Shown: positions 16,233 through 25,590 of the stretch, one piece after another | Layout: each line of letters opens with the position of its first letter | Position numbering within the stretch: position 1 is the stretch's first letter | Assembly (NCBI RefSeq): GCF_000807675.2 | Contig: NZ_CP019962.1 | Coordinates: 1,798,001 to 1,862,000 of the forward strand | DNA: 64,000 nt | Source: Eubacterium limosum | GTDB lineage: Bacteria > Bacillota > Clostridia > Eubacteriales > Eubacteriaceae | Reading direction: 5' to 3' | The notes under the pieces: model-generated | Database searches by the model: none | Told to the model about the DNA's origin: nothing | What the model saw: the letters and a program-made list of their open reading frames with translations, nothing else | Made by a program: the position numbers and the translations under genes

Positions 16233-18131
16233 ATGTATGATCGCAATAAACTAAAAGATATACCGCAAAATCCCGGCGTTTATCTGATGAAAAACGCTGC
16301 GGGAGATATAATATATGTCGGGAAAGCCATCAATCTGAGGAACCGGCTCCGGCAGTATTTTCAAAACTCCAAAAACCTGACGCCCAAGACAGTCACACTG
16401 GTATCTCATATCTGCGATATAGAGACCATCGTGGTGGACAGTGAGCTGGAAGCCCTGATTCTGGAGTGTAACCTGATTAAGGAGCACCGGCCAAAATACA
16501 ATATCCTCTTAAAGGATGATAAAAGCTATCCTTACGTCAAGGTTACGCTGGAGGATGAGTACCCCAAGGTCGTTATGACCAGAGAACACAAAAAGGATGG
16601 CGGCAAGTATTTCGGCCCCTTTACCAGCAGCTTTGCGGTAAAGAAAACCATTGAGGCCATTGGAAAGCTGTACCCGCTGCGGCGCTGTAACCGTAAGGTG
16701 GCTTATGGAGAAAAGAACGGACGGCCCTGCCTCAATTATTATATCGGCCAGTGCTGCGCCCCCTGTCAGGGAAATGTGCCGAAAGAAGAATATATGGCCT
16801 ATATAAGCGACATTCTTTCCATCCTTAACGGAAAGGATAAGGAGCTGGTCTCGACCCTTGAGGAAAAAATGAGTGAGGCCTCCCAAAACATGGATTACGA
16901 GCTGGCAGCTAAGCTGAGAGACCAGATTTACGGCATCCAGCATATTGTGGAAAAACAGAAAATTATTGTCAGCAACCAGCAGGATCAGGACATTATCGCG
17001 TTTGCAAAGGACGAGGATCTGGCCTGTGTTCAGGTTTTTAACGTCCGTGACGGAAAAATGCTGGGCAGGGACCACACCTTTCTCGAGGGGGTGGAGGAAT
17101 CCACGCCAGAGGATATTATGACAACCTTTGTCAAGCAGTATTATTCCTCAAAACCTTTTATTCCCAGGGAAATTATTCTGGGTGCGCCGCTGCTTAAGGA
17201 CGAAGAAAGCACCATTGCCCAGTGGTTGGGAGAGTTGCGCGGTGCGAAGGTGGTTCTTACCCGGCCCCAGAAAGGCCAGAAGTCAAAAATGACACGGATG
17301 GTAGAGGAAAACGCAGAGCTTACCCTCAAACAGTATGAGCTTGAAAAACGTCAGAAGGAAGAGAAGAAAAAAAGCCGACTGGACGCTTTCAAGGACCTGC
17401 TCAGAATGGACCACACACCGGAGAAAATCGAGGCTTATGACATCTCAAACATCAGCGGCACCGACAATGTAGGGGGGATGGTCGTTTTTCAGGGCGGCAA
17501 ACCAGACAAAAAAGCATACCGACGGTTTAAGATAAAATCAGTAGATGGACAGAATGACTATGCCAGTATGCAGGAAATGATCTTCCGGCGTATCGAGCGG
17601 GGTATAAAGGAACAGAATGAGGGGAAAGACCCTAAAAAAAGCAGCTTTTTGCCCTTCCCGGATGTGTTCTGTATTGACGGCGGAAAGACCCATGTCGATG
17701 CAGTTCGAAGCATTTTACAGATGTACCCGGACGTTCATATTGAGGTCTGCGGTATGGTAAAGGACGATCACCATAGGATTCGCGGGATCATCTATAAGGA
17801 CGAGGAGTACCCTCTGAAAAAATCCACACCGTTGTGTACTTTCCTGAGCGATATTTCAGAGGAAGTCCACCGCTACGCTCTTGGCTACCATCAGACGCTG
17901 CGAAAAAAAGGAATGCTGGAATCCCGCTTGGAAGAAATTCCGGGAATTGGAAAGAAGCGCCGTGAGCTGCTTATGCGGCATTACGGCAGCCTAAACAATC
18001 TGAAGAAAACAACATTGGAGGAGCTTAAAACCCTGCCGGGAATGAGCGATAAGACAGCTCAGGCAGTTTTTGACTACTTCAATGATGATGAGAATAAAAC
18101 AAAATCTGAAGAAAAGAGAGAAAATAAATGA
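16233..18131 (+). CDS. uvrC: Excinuclease ABC subunit C
   Basis: Nuclease subunit of nucleotide excision repair that makes both incisions after UvrAB finds damage. The 632 residues contain the N-terminal GIY-YIG domain (PGVYLMKNAAGDIIYVGKA, residues about 14-92), the UVR motif that contacts UvrB (around residue 205, MSEASQNMDYELAAKLRDQI), the UvrC RNase H-like endonuclease domain (IEAYDISNISGTDNVGGMVVF with catalytic Asp) and C-terminal helix-hairpin-helix motifs (IPGIGKKRRELL and LPGMSDKTAQAV). The stop overlaps the start of hprK (ATGA), so uvrC, hprK and the PHP gene form one translationally coupled operon. Confidence 0.98.
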   Translation: MYDRNKLKDIPQNPGVYLMKNAAGDIIYVGKAINLRNRLRQYFQNSKNLTPKTVTLVSHICDIETIVVDSELEALILECNLIKEHRPKYNILLKDDKSYPYVKVTLEDEYPKVVMTREHKKDGGKYFGPFTSSFAVKKTIEAIGKLYPLRRCNRKVAYGEKNGRPCLNYYIGQCCAPCQGNVPKEEYMAYISDILSILNGKDKELVSTLEEKMSEASQNMDYELAAKLRDQIYGIQHIVEKQKIIVSNQQDQDIIAFAKDEDLACVQVFNVRDGKMLGRDHTFLEGVEESTPEDIMTTFVKQYYSSKPFIPREIILGAPLLKDEESTIAQWLGELRGAKVVLTRPQKGQKSKMTRMVEENAELTLKQYELEKRQKEEKKKSRLDAFKDLLRMDHTPEKIEAYDISNISGTDNVGGMVVFQGGKPDKKAYRRFKIKSVDGQNDYASMQEMIFRRIERGIKEQNEGKDPKKSSFLPFPDVFCIDGGKTHVDAVRSILQMYPDVHIEVCGMVKDDHHRIRGIIYKDEEYPLKKSTPLCTFLSDISEEVHRYALGYHQTLRKKGMLESRLEEIPGIGKKRRELLMRHYGSLNNLKKTTLEELKTLPGMSDKTAQAVFDYFNDDENKTKSEEKRENK

Positions 18132-19123
18132 ATGAAGAATCTTTAGGATGCATGAATCTTGCAGAATTTTGTAAGGACCTGAACCTTGAGGAGATTTACA
18201 GTCCGGTTGATGAGTTTGATCTTTACGACAGCGGTCTGAACCGTCCAGGACTCCAGCTTCATGGTTATTATGAATATTTTGACGCCAAGCGTATCCAGAT
18301 TATCGGGAAGGTTGAGACCTCCTATCTGCTGAGTCTTGACCCCAAGCTTAGGGAAAAACGTATCGACGACTTTTTCTCCTATGATTTTCCATGTGTGATT
18401 ATCTGCTGGGATCTGCCGGAGGCAGAGATTTTTGAGGAGGCGGCTAAAAAACACGCGCGTATTCTGCTGAGAAGCAAGGAAAAGACATCCATTTTCTTTT
18501 ACCATTTAATTGATTATATCGACCGTAAAACAGCGCCTATGATCAGTATGCACGGTGTATTGGTTGAGGTTCACGGCGTGGGCGTTCTGATTACAGGCCC
18601 CAGCGGCATTGGCAAGAGTGAGACAGCCCTCGAACTCGTCAAACGGGGCAGCACCCTTATTGCCGATGACGTGGTGGAGGTCAGCAATCATCAGGACCGT
18701 GTGCTGAGCGGTACAGCGCCTGAAATGCTGCGGTATTACATGGAAGTCCGCGGCATTGGCATTATTGATGTGAGAACCCTGTACGGCGCAAAGGCTGTTA
18801 AGCAGTCAGTAGAGGTGGATATGGTCATAAAGCTTGAAAACTGGGATGAAACCTCCCCTTATGACCGCCTGGGTCTGGATGAGGAAACCCAGGATATTCT
18901 TGGAATCGAGGTACCGCTGGTAACCATTCCGGTTTCCGGAGGCCGAAATCTGGCTGTAATTATTGAAACCGCTGCGATCAATAACCGTATGAAGGCACTG
19001 GGATTCCGTTCTGCCCAGATTTTCTGCGACAAGGTCGCAAAGCATAATGAAGAGGTTGCGGAAGCGCGTAAAAAACAGGAAGAAAAAGAAAAAAAGAAAG
19101 CGCTTAAGGAGGGACAGAAGTGA
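18128..19123 (+). CDS. hprK: HPr kinase/phosphorylase
   Basis: Bifunctional enzyme that phosphorylates Ser46 of HPr (or removes the phosphate) and so controls carbon catabolite repression by CcpA in Gram-positive bacteria. The 331 residues include an N-terminal domain and the C-terminal P-loop domain: Walker A GPSGIGKSETALELVKRG, the catalytic histidine/aspartate regions IADDVVEV and the HprK signature MEVRGIGIIDVRTLYGAKAV. The C-terminus ends in a lysine-rich tail (KKQEEKEKKKALKEGQK). It overlaps uvrC upstream and the PHP gene downstream by 4 bases each, a common uvrC-hprK arrangement in Clostridia. Confidence 0.97.
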   Translation: MNEESLGCMNLAEFCKDLNLEEIYSPVDEFDLYDSGLNRPGLQLHGYYEYFDAKRIQIIGKVETSYLLSLDPKLREKRIDDFFSYDFPCVIICWDLPEAEIFEEAAKKHARILLRSKEKTSIFFYHLIDYIDRKTAPMISMHGVLVEVHGVGVLITGPSGIGKSETALELVKRGSTLIADDVVEVSNHQDRVLSGTAPEMLRYYMEVRGIGIIDVRTLYGAKAVKQSVEVDMVIKLENWDETSPYDRLGLDEETQDILGIEVPLVTIPVSGGRNLAVIIETAAINNRMKALGFRSAQIFCDKVAKHNEEVAEARKKQEEKEKKKALKEGQK

Positions 19124-19875
19124 GAAATTACGTACTTGACGGACACACACATACATTGGCCTGCGGCCATGCCTACTGTACACTGATGGAGCTGGTTGAG
19201 GCCGCGTCCAGAAGAGGTCTTGAGATGTTCTGTCTGACTGAGCATGGACCAGAAATGCCAGGTTCAGCCACGGCCATGTTTTTTGCGAACTACCGGATTA
19301 TTCCGCCGGTTATTAACAATGTGAAGGTTCTGAAGGGAATGGAATCCAACATTATGGATAAGGATGGAACCATCGACGTGCCGGAAGAATTTGCGGACAG
19401 GCTGGAGATTGTTTCGGCCTCTCTGCATACCCCCTGCATCGAGCCGGGTTCAAAGGCAGATAATACTTCTGCGGTCCTGGGTGCCATCAATAACCCGCTG
19501 GTGGATTTTATCTGCCACCTGGGTAACCCAACCTATGAGCTTGACTATGAGGCTGTTTTGCAGGAAGCCAAGCGGAAGAATACCCTCATCGAGATCAATA
19601 ACGGTTCCTTTTTTATAAGACATGGCTCCAAGCCAAACTGTGTCGCCATTGCAAAGCGCTGTAAAGAGCTGGATATTCCGGTTATTTTAGGAACCGACAC
19701 GCATTTTTGTACTGATATCGGTTATTTCCCATACGCCGACAAGGCGCTGGATGAGGTGGAATTTCCCGATGAGCTGATCATTAATCTGGACACCAAACGT
19801 CTGACTGATTATCTGGAGGCCAAGGGACGAAAGCTTTTTGCGGACCCAAGGAAAGAAGCTGAAGAATTGTTTTAA
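19120..19875 (+). CDS. PHP-domain phosphatase (YcdX family)
   Basis: A 251-residue metal-dependent phosphoesterase. The PHP metal-binding motifs are visible: DGHTHTLACGHAY near the start, CLTEHGPEMPGS, SLHTPCIEPG, ICHLGNPTY and the last ligand pair GTDTHFC. YcdX-type proteins bind three zinc ions and hydrolyse small phosphate esters; the physiological substrate is unknown. Translation starts at GTG, whose last bases are the TGA stop of hprK, and AGGAGGGA lies upstream. It completes the uvrC-hprK operon. Confidence 0.9.
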   Translation: MRNYVLDGHTHTLACGHAYCTLMELVEAASRRGLEMFCLTEHGPEMPGSATAMFFANYRIIPPVINNVKVLKGMESNIMDKDGTIDVPEEFADRLEIVSASLHTPCIEPGSKADNTSAVLGAINNPLVDFICHLGNPTYELDYEAVLQEAKRKNTLIEINNGSFFIRHGSKPNCVAIAKRCKELDIPVILGTDTHFCTDIGYFPYADKALDEVEFPDELIINLDTKRLTDYLEAKGRKLFADPRKEAEELF

Positions 19876-19925
19876 CAAACTACTGTTTTTATGTTACAAT
19901 AATAAATTGAGAAAATAATGAAAAC

Positions 19926-19982
19926 CTGCCGCTGCCCGCAAAGTAGATACGCCGTGTCTAAATATGTGGGCAGCGTTGGCAG
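19926..19982 (+). other. Long imperfect stem-loop between the PHP gene and degV
   Basis: CTGCC-GCTGCCCGCA pairs with TGTGGGCAGC-GTT-GGCAG, enclosing an inner TAGATA/TGTCTA helix with a CGCCG loop. There is no T tract afterwards, so it may be a structured leader, small RNA or processing element rather than a simple terminator. Confidence 0.45.
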
Positions 19983-20021
19983 TTACAGTGGTAAAAATAA
20001 GATAATGCAGAGAGGAAAGTA

Positions 20022-20882
20022 ATGAGTATAAAAATATTGACCGATTCCGCCTGCGATATGCCGGCTGAAGAGCTGGAAAAGTATGATGTTGAGCTGATGC
20101 CTCTATATGTCATTGAGGGTGAAAAAACCTTTCTGGACGGGATTGAGATCACTCCTGAAGTGCTATACAGTAAAATGCGCCGGGGCGTCCACTACAAGAC
20201 ATCGCAGATTCCCTATGCGGATTTTGTAAAGCGGTTCACTGAGTTGGCAGAGGCGTCGGTGCCCTTTATGTACCTCAGCTTTTCGAGCGGTCTGTCTGGA
20301 ACTTATCAGGCGGCAATGCTGGCGAAACGGGATGTGCTGGAAAAATACCCTGACGCGGATATCGAGGTGCTCGACACAAAGGCTGTAACGGGCGGTCTTG
20401 GCCTGATTGTACATGAGATAGCTGAAGCGGCTCAGAACGGTGCCAGTATGGAAGAGCTGGTAAAACTGAGCAGTTATTATGTAGCCCATATCCGCCATGT
20501 GTTTACCGTAACAGATCTGGAGTACCTGTACCGGGGCGGACGCCTGAACAAGGGAACTGCCATTGTCGGAAATATGCTTAAGATCAGCCCTTTGCTGGAT
20601 GTTGACGAAAATGGTGAGCTCAGACAGCTTGACAAGGCGCGCGGCGAGAAAAAGATACTGAAAAAAATGGTGGAGTACATTGAGGAAAAGGGTGATAAGC
20701 TGGGCGAACAGACCATTTATATCACTCATGCAGATAATATGCCCCTGGTTGAAAGCTTTGTAAAGATAGCCAGTAAGCATTTTAAGACCGATAACTTTAA
20801 AATTATGCCGTTGGCCCCTATTATCGGTACTCATTCGGGACCGGGGACACTGGCGGTATTTTTCTTCGATGAAGTGAAATAA
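20022..20882 (+). CDS. DegV family fatty-acid-binding protein
   Basis: DegV (FakB-type) proteins bind a fatty acid and present it to the kinase FakA for phosphorylation. The 286 residues begin with [20 protein letters not shown] and contain FEx-type motifs [25 protein letters not shown] and [13 protein letters not shown]; the ligand-binding serines lie in these. RYLxGGRL appears as [13 protein letters not shown], and [12 protein letters not shown] near the end is diagnostic. GAGAGGAA lies before the ATG. The next gene, prfA, follows after 29 bases and may be cotranscribed. No fakA is visible here. Confidence 0.93.
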   Translation: MSIKILTDSACDMPAEELEKYDVELMPLYVIEGEKTFLDGIEITPEVLYSKMRRGVHYKTSQIPYADFVKRFTELAEASVPFMYLSFSSGLSGTYQAAMLAKRDVLEKYPDADIEVLDTKAVTGGLGLIVHEIAEAAQNGASMEELVKLSSYYVAHIRHVFTVTDLEYLYRGGRLNKGTAIVGNMLKISPLLDVDENGELRQLDKARGEKKILKKMVEYIEEKGDKLGEQTIYITHADNMPLVESFVKIASKHFKTDNFKIMPLAPIIGTHSGPGTLAVFFFDEVK

Positions 20883-20911
20883 GTGTAATAGAGGAGAAAC
20901 AGAAAAACAGA

Positions 20912-21985
20912 ATGTTAGAAAAGTTAGATTTTTTATCAAGTAAATATCAGGAGCTCAATGAAAAAATAGCAGATCCCGATATTATTGCCGATCAGGCACA
21001 GTGGCAGAAGCTCATGAAGGAGCATGCCCATATCGAACCGATTATCAACCGTTATAACGAATATAAGAAGGCTCTTGAGGGGATAGAGGAAAGCAAGGAG
21101 ATGCTGTCCGACAAAAGTATTGACAAGGATTTTGAAGAAATGTGCAAGGCTGAGTTGGATGAGCTGACAGAGAGAAAAGCAGCCCTTGAAGATGAACTGA
21201 AGGTCCTGCTGCTGCCAAAGGACCCCAACGATGACAAAAACGTTATTGTCGAGATCCGCGCAGGCGCAGGTGGAAGCGAAGCCGCTCTTTTTGCCGGTGA
21301 CCTTTTCAGAATGTTCACTCGATACGCAGAACGCCAGGGCTGGAAATCGGAGATTATGAACTCCAATATTCCAGATATCGGCGGGATTAAGGAAATTACC
21401 TTCTCTATCGAAGGGCGCGGAGCTTACAGTCGTCTGAAATATGAAAGCGGGGTTCACCGCGTTCAGCGTATTCCAAGTACAGAATCCGGCGGGCGTATCC
21501 ATACGTCTACCGCGACAGTTGCCGTGCTGCCGGAAGCCGAGGATGTGGAAATTGATATCAATCCGAACGATCTGAGAATCGACGTTTACCGTTCCTCCGG
21601 AAATGGCGGCCAGTGTGTAAACACCACCGACTCCGCGGTTCGTATTACCCATGAGCCCACCGGAATGGTTGTAACCTGTCAGGATGAAAAATCCCAGCTG
21701 AAAAATAAAGAAAAGGCCATGAAGGTTCTGAAGGCCCGCCTTTTTGAAATTGAAATGCAGAAGCAGCAGAGCGAAATTGCTGAAAACCGTAAAAGCCAGG
21801 TGGGCACCGGTGACCGAAGTGAACGTATCCGTACCTATAATTTTCCGCAGGGCCGTGTAACGGATCACCGCATTGGCATGACTGTTTATCAGCTTGAGGC
21901 TTTTCTGGACGGTGAAATTGACGAAATGGTCGACGCACTGATTACCAGTGATCAGGCGGAAAAACTTAAACAGCAGGGTGAGTAA
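20912..21985 (+). CDS. prfA: Peptide chain release factor 1
   Basis: Recognises UAA and UAG stop codons and triggers release of the finished protein. The 357 residues are standard. The GGQ motif is in [20 protein letters not shown] and the codon-recognition region in [13 protein letters not shown]...[15 protein letters not shown]. The cysteine after GGQ is the RF1 form (GGQCVN; RF2 usually has GGQHVN-like variants). A GAGGAG lies before ATG. The usual partner prmC, which methylates the GGQ glutamine, does not follow; the gene ends with its own terminator. Confidence 0.97.
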   Translation: MLEKLDFLSSKYQELNEKIADPDIIADQAQWQKLMKEHAHIEPIINRYNEYKKALEGIEESKEMLSDKSIDKDFEEMCKAELDELTERKAALEDELKVLLLPKDPNDDKNVIVEIRAGAGGSEAALFAGDLFRMFTRYAERQGWKSEIMNSNIPDIGGIKEITFSIEGRGAYSRLKYESGVHRVQRIPSTESGGRIHTSTATVAVLPEAEDVEIDINPNDLRIDVYRSSGNGGQCVNTTDSAVRITHEPTGMVVTCQDEKSQLKNKEKAMKVLKARLFEIEMQKQQSEIAENRKSQVGTGDRSERIRTYNFPQGRVTDHRIGMTVYQLEAFLDGEIDEMVDALITSDQAEKLKQQGE

Positions 21986-22000
21986 AGACAGTGGAACACA

Positions 22001-22027
22001 GGCATCTCTTATGTGATGCCTTTTTTA
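22001..22027 (+). terminator. prfA terminator
   Basis: GGCATC (22001-22006) and GATGCC (22015-22020) with an 8-base loop, followed by TTTTTTATTTTA. Confidence 0.85.
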
Positions 22028-22049
22028 TTTTATGATAGCAGGAGGAAAA

Positions 22050-23267
22050 ATGAAAACAGTAGTAGACCGATTTTTGAGATACGTCCAGGTGGATACAGAG
22101 TCTGTGCCGGAAGCTGACTGTTTCCCGAGCAGCGAAAAACAGAAAAATCTGGCGGCCATACTGGTTGAGGAGCTCAGAGAAATGGGCGTGGAGGACGCGC
22201 GCATGGACAGCTATGGTTATGTCTATGCAACCGTTCCGCCAACAACGGATAAGGCGCTGCCCGTCATTGGGCTGATCGCCCATATGGATACCTCCAGCGC
22301 AGTGAGCGGAAAGGATATTAAACCCAGAATTGTCGAAAATTATGACGGGAGCGATATTTTACTGAACGAAGCGCAAAACATTGTTCTTAAGACAGAGGAT
22401 TACCCGGAAATTTTAGACTACAAAGGCCAGGATATCATCGTGACAGACGGTACCACTCTTTTGGGCGCGGATGATAAAGCCGGCGTGGCTGAGATCATGA
22501 CATTGTGTGATTACCTGATGCACAACCCTGTAACTCACGGAACCATAAAAATAGCCTTTACGCCGGACGAGGAGGTCGGACGGGGCGTTAACTATTTTGA
22601 TGTGGAGGGCTTTGGCGCAGCATTTGCCTATACTGTGGACGGTGGTGAGCTGGGTGAGTTGGAATATGAGAACTTTAATGCAGCCAGTTTAAAATTAACC
22701 GTTAACGGCGTCAGCACTCATCCTGGAACAGCTAAAAATAAAATGAAAAACGCCCTGCTCATGGGAATGGAATTCCAAAAGATGCTGCCAGCCTGTGAAA
22801 CGCCCGAGCACACAGAGGGCTATGAGGGCTTTTATCATTTGGACCAGTTTGAGGGAACCGTGGAAAAGGCGGAAATGACCTATATTATCCGTGACCACGA
22901 TCGGGCGAAATTTGAAAAACGTAAGGAACGGGCAGTAAAAATCTGCGATTACCTCAATGAGTTGTATGGTGTGGGAAGCTTTGAATACCTTCTCTCAGAT
23001 TCCTACTATAATATGAAAGAAAAAATTGAGCCGCATATCCATCTTGTCCGCAATGCCGAAAAAGCCATGAAGGATGTTGGTATAGAGCCTAAGGTGACGG
23101 CGATAAGAGGCGGTACCGATGGTGCGCGCCTGTCCTATATGGGGCTGCCGTGCCCGAATATCTGTACCGGCGGGCATAATTTTCATGGGCGTTTTGAGTA
23201 TATTCCGGTTCAGTCCATGGAAAAGGTTGTTGCGCTCTTAAAACGTCTGGTGGAAATTTACAGCTAA
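22050..23267 (+). CDS. pepT: Peptidase T (tripeptide aminopeptidase)
   Basis: Zinc-dependent M20 family enzyme that removes the N-terminal residue from tripeptides. The 405-residue protein shows GLIAHMDTSSAVSG (metal-ligand His and catalytic Asp), VTDGTTLLGADDKAGVAEIM (bridging Asp), FTPDEEVGRGVNYFD (catalytic and ligand Glu) and CPNICTGGHNFHGRFEYIPV (last His). I chose the start MKTVVDRFLRYV because AGGAGG is 5 bases upstream; an in-frame ATG 18 bases earlier overlaps that site. The gene stands between the prfA terminator and an rfbD-like gene. Confidence 0.96.
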   Translation: MKTVVDRFLRYVQVDTESVPEADCFPSSEKQKNLAAILVEELREMGVEDARMDSYGYVYATVPPTTDKALPVIGLIAHMDTSSAVSGKDIKPRIVENYDGSDILLNEAQNIVLKTEDYPEILDYKGQDIIVTDGTTLLGADDKAGVAEIMTLCDYLMHNPVTHGTIKIAFTPDEEVGRGVNYFDVEGFGAAFAYTVDGGELGELEYENFNAASLKLTVNGVSTHPGTAKNKMKNALLMGMEFQKMLPACETPEHTEGYEGFYHLDQFEGTVEKAEMTYIIRDHDRAKFEKRKERAVKICDYLNELYGVGSFEYLLSDSYYNMKEKIEPHIHLVRNAEKAMKDVGIEPKVTAIRGGTDGARLSYMGLPCPNICTGGHNFHGRFEYIPVQSMEKVVALLKRLVEIYS

Positions 23268-23395
23268 GCAAAAAGATATACGCAATCAATGTGAACATTG
23301 TAATCCGGAGGGCTTTGCTCTCCGGGTTCCCTTGTTTTTTGAGCGATTGATATGTTATAGTTAAGAAACAAAAAATCTGATAAGGAGCCATGACA

Positions 23396-24289
23396 ATGTT
23401 GGAAAATGATCGTATATGGATAACTGGAGCAGAGGGGCAGTTGGGACATACGCTCTACAAAACGCTGGAGGATGCGGCGAGAGATATTTTAACAACCGAC
23501 AAGGATGTAGATGTTACAGATTTGGACGGCATTATGCAGTACGCAGATATAAACCGGCCAGACGTGATCATTAACTGTGCGGCGATGACCGATGTCAGAA
23601 CCTGTGAGGATGAGCCGATTCAGGCGTATAAGGTTAATGCGCTCGGCGCGCGAAACCTGAGTATTGCCTCGAGGAAAATAGGCGCTAAAATTATCCAGAT
23701 ATCCACCGATGATGTCTTTGGAGGAATGAGCCAAAAGACCTATACCGAGTTTGATACGCCTGAGCCTGTGACCGTGTATGGCAAATCCAAGCTGGCGGGC
23801 GAAGGCTTTGTGCGGGAGCTGAACCCGCGCCATCTGGTAATCAGGAGCTCGTGGATTTACGGGCAGTCTGGCAGTAATTTTGTGTTTTGGGTGTTGGAAA
23901 TGGCCAGAAAAGGGGAGCCTTTTCTGGTTCCCAATGACCAGGTAGGCTCTCCGACAAGTGCTGTTGAGCTGGCAAAATTTATTGTCCGCCTGCTTTCAAC
24001 CAGAGAGTACGGCGTCTTTCACGCTGCCTGCGAAGGCGTGTGCAGCCGCTTTTATTTCGCCAAAGAGATCCTGCGCCTGGCAGGTATGGAGAATGTACCC
24101 ATCGACGCAGCTGTTTCTAAAAAGACCAGCCAGTTTTTCCCATATCCCAGTTATACAGTGCTGGAAAACATGATGATGTATATGACTGAGGTGTACCAAA
24201 TGCCGCGTTGGGAAGAGGCTATCCGTGAGTTTATGGAAACGTTGAGGCGGGATACGGTAAGAAAGGAGGGCGTTTATGAAAAAGAATAA
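23396..24289 (+). CDS. dTDP-4-dehydrorhamnose reductase-like NAD(P)-binding protein
   Basis: Short-chain extended reductase of the RfbD/RmlD family, 297 residues. The Rossmann motif is IWITGAEGQLGHTL (GxxGxxG form), followed by CAAMTDVRTCEDEP, ISTDDVFGGM and the active-site YxxxK in VYGKSKLAGEGFV; SSWIYGQSG and NDQVGSPTSAVELA are family blocks. RmlD makes dTDP-rhamnose, but no rmlA, rmlB or rmlC is nearby, so another sugar or a stand-alone role is possible. The start MLENDR has AAGGAG at 8 bases; an ATG six bases earlier is too close. It overlaps the symporter gene by 14 bases. Confidence 0.85.
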   Translation: MLENDRIWITGAEGQLGHTLYKTLEDAARDILTTDKDVDVTDLDGIMQYADINRPDVIINCAAMTDVRTCEDEPIQAYKVNALGARNLSIASRKIGAKIIQISTDDVFGGMSQKTYTEFDTPEPVTVYGKSKLAGEGFVRELNPRHLVIRSSWIYGQSGSNFVFWVLEMARKGEPFLVPNDQVGSPTSAVELAKFIVRLLSTREYGVFHAACEGVCSRFYFAKEILRLAGMENVPIDAAVSKKTSQFFPYPSYTVLENMMMYMTEVYQMPRWEEAIREFMETLRRDTVRKEGVYEKE

Positions 24290-25547
24290 AGGAAAAAAAC
24301 TTGGGCTGACCACCTGGATTTTTATCGCGCTGCTGGCAGGGGCCATTACCGGGATTGTTCTTCACTATCTGGTTCCCGGCGGCTACATTAAGGATACAGT
24401 TGTTATCAACGGCGTTTTTTATGTGCTTGGAAATGGCTTTCTCCGGCTCATGCAGATGTTAGTCGTTCCTTTGGTGTTCTGCTCGCTGATCTGCGGAAGC
24501 GCTGCCATTGGGGATACACAGACCCTGGGAAAGGTGGGGGTTAAAACCATTGGCTTCTATATCTTTACTACCGCTGTGGCAGTTACTCTGGCCATCGCCG
24601 TTGCCAGCCTGATCAATCCTGGAATGGGCCTGGATATTTCTTCGATCCAGCAGGCAGAGACAACAATCGCTGAAAAGACAAGCTTTGCGGACACGCTGCT
24701 TAATATTATCCCGAAAAACCCTATTCAGGGTCTGGCTGAAGGAAATATGCTCCAGGTCATTGTTTTTGCCCTTCTTATTGGTATCATTCTTGCTAAGCTT
24801 GGAGAAAAGGCAGATATCGTCTCCAATTTCTTTTCCCAGTTTAACGACATAATGATGGAAATGACCACAATGGTCATGAAGGTGGCGCCGATTGGTGTTT
24901 TTTGCCTGATTGCCAAAACCTTTGCGGGAATCGGTTTTAACGCTTTTCTGCCCATGCTCAAATACATGGCGGCTGTTTTCCTGGCCCTTGGCATCCAGTG
25001 CTTTGTGGTTTATCAGGGAATGCTCAAGGGATTTACAGGACTCAGTCCCATCACCTTTATCAAAAAATTTCTGCCGGTTATGGGCTTTGCTTTTTCGACG
25101 GCAACGTCCAATGCGACCATCCCGTTGTCTATTGAGACACTGGAGCGGGAAATGGGAGTATCGCGCAAGATTTCCTCCTTCACCATCCCGCTGGGAGCGA
25201 CCATAAACATGGATGGTACGGCCATTATGCAGGGCGTGGCAGTTGTTTTTGCTGCCCAGGCCTTTGGGATTCCTCTGGGGATACCCGACTATGTGACCGT
25301 TATTGCAACCGCTACGCTGGCTTCCATCGGAACAGCAGGTGTGCCGGGAGTCGGTCTGATAACCTTGTCCATGGTCTTTAATTCGGTCGGGCTTCCCATT
25401 GAGGGAATTGCCCTGATTATGGGGATCGATCGCATTTTGGATATGGCCAGAACAGCTGTTAATATCACAGGCGACGCGGTTTGCACGACGATTGTCGCCT
25501 CACAGGACAAGGCGGTAAACCGGCAGGTGTTTTACCGCAAAAAATAA
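24276..25547 (+). CDS. Dicarboxylate/amino acid:cation symporter (DAACS family)
   Basis: A 423-residue transporter of the GltP/DctA family that imports glutamate, aspartate or C4-dicarboxylates with Na+ or H+. It has about eight hydrophobic helices and the two re-entrant hairpins; the signatures GFAFSTATSNATIPLS (serine-rich HP1), GATINMDGTAIMQG (TM7 NMDGT motif) and GTAGVPGVGLITLSMV (HP2) are clear. AAAGGAGG precedes the ATG. It overlaps the end of the rfbD-like gene, so the two are coupled in translation although no metabolic link is apparent. Substrate is not decidable by eye. Confidence 0.93.
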   Translation: MKKNKGKKLGLTTWIFIALLAGAITGIVLHYLVPGGYIKDTVVINGVFYVLGNGFLRLMQMLVVPLVFCSLICGSAAIGDTQTLGKVGVKTIGFYIFTTAVAVTLAIAVASLINPGMGLDISSIQQAETTIAEKTSFADTLLNIIPKNPIQGLAEGNMLQVIVFALLIGIILAKLGEKADIVSNFFSQFNDIMMEMTTMVMKVAPIGVFCLIAKTFAGIGFNAFLPMLKYMAAVFLALGIQCFVVYQGMLKGFTGLSPITFIKKFLPVMGFAFSTATSNATIPLSIETLEREMGVSRKISSFTIPLGATINMDGTAIMQGVAVVFAAQAFGIPLGIPDYVTVIATATLASIGTAGVPGVGLITLSMVFNSVGLPIEGIALIMGIDRILDMARTAVNITGDAVCTTIVASQDKAVNRQVFYRKK

Positions 25548-25551
25548 AAAG

Positions 25552-25590
25552 ACAGGATGTACCGATTGGTTCGGCACATCCTGTTTTTTT
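25552..25590. terminator. Bidirectional terminator between the symporter and cls
   Basis: ACAGGATGT (25552-25560) pairs with ACATCCTGT (25576-25584), with an inner CCGA/TCGG helix, followed by TTTTTT. It reaches the stop codon of the convergent cls gene. Confidence 0.9.
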
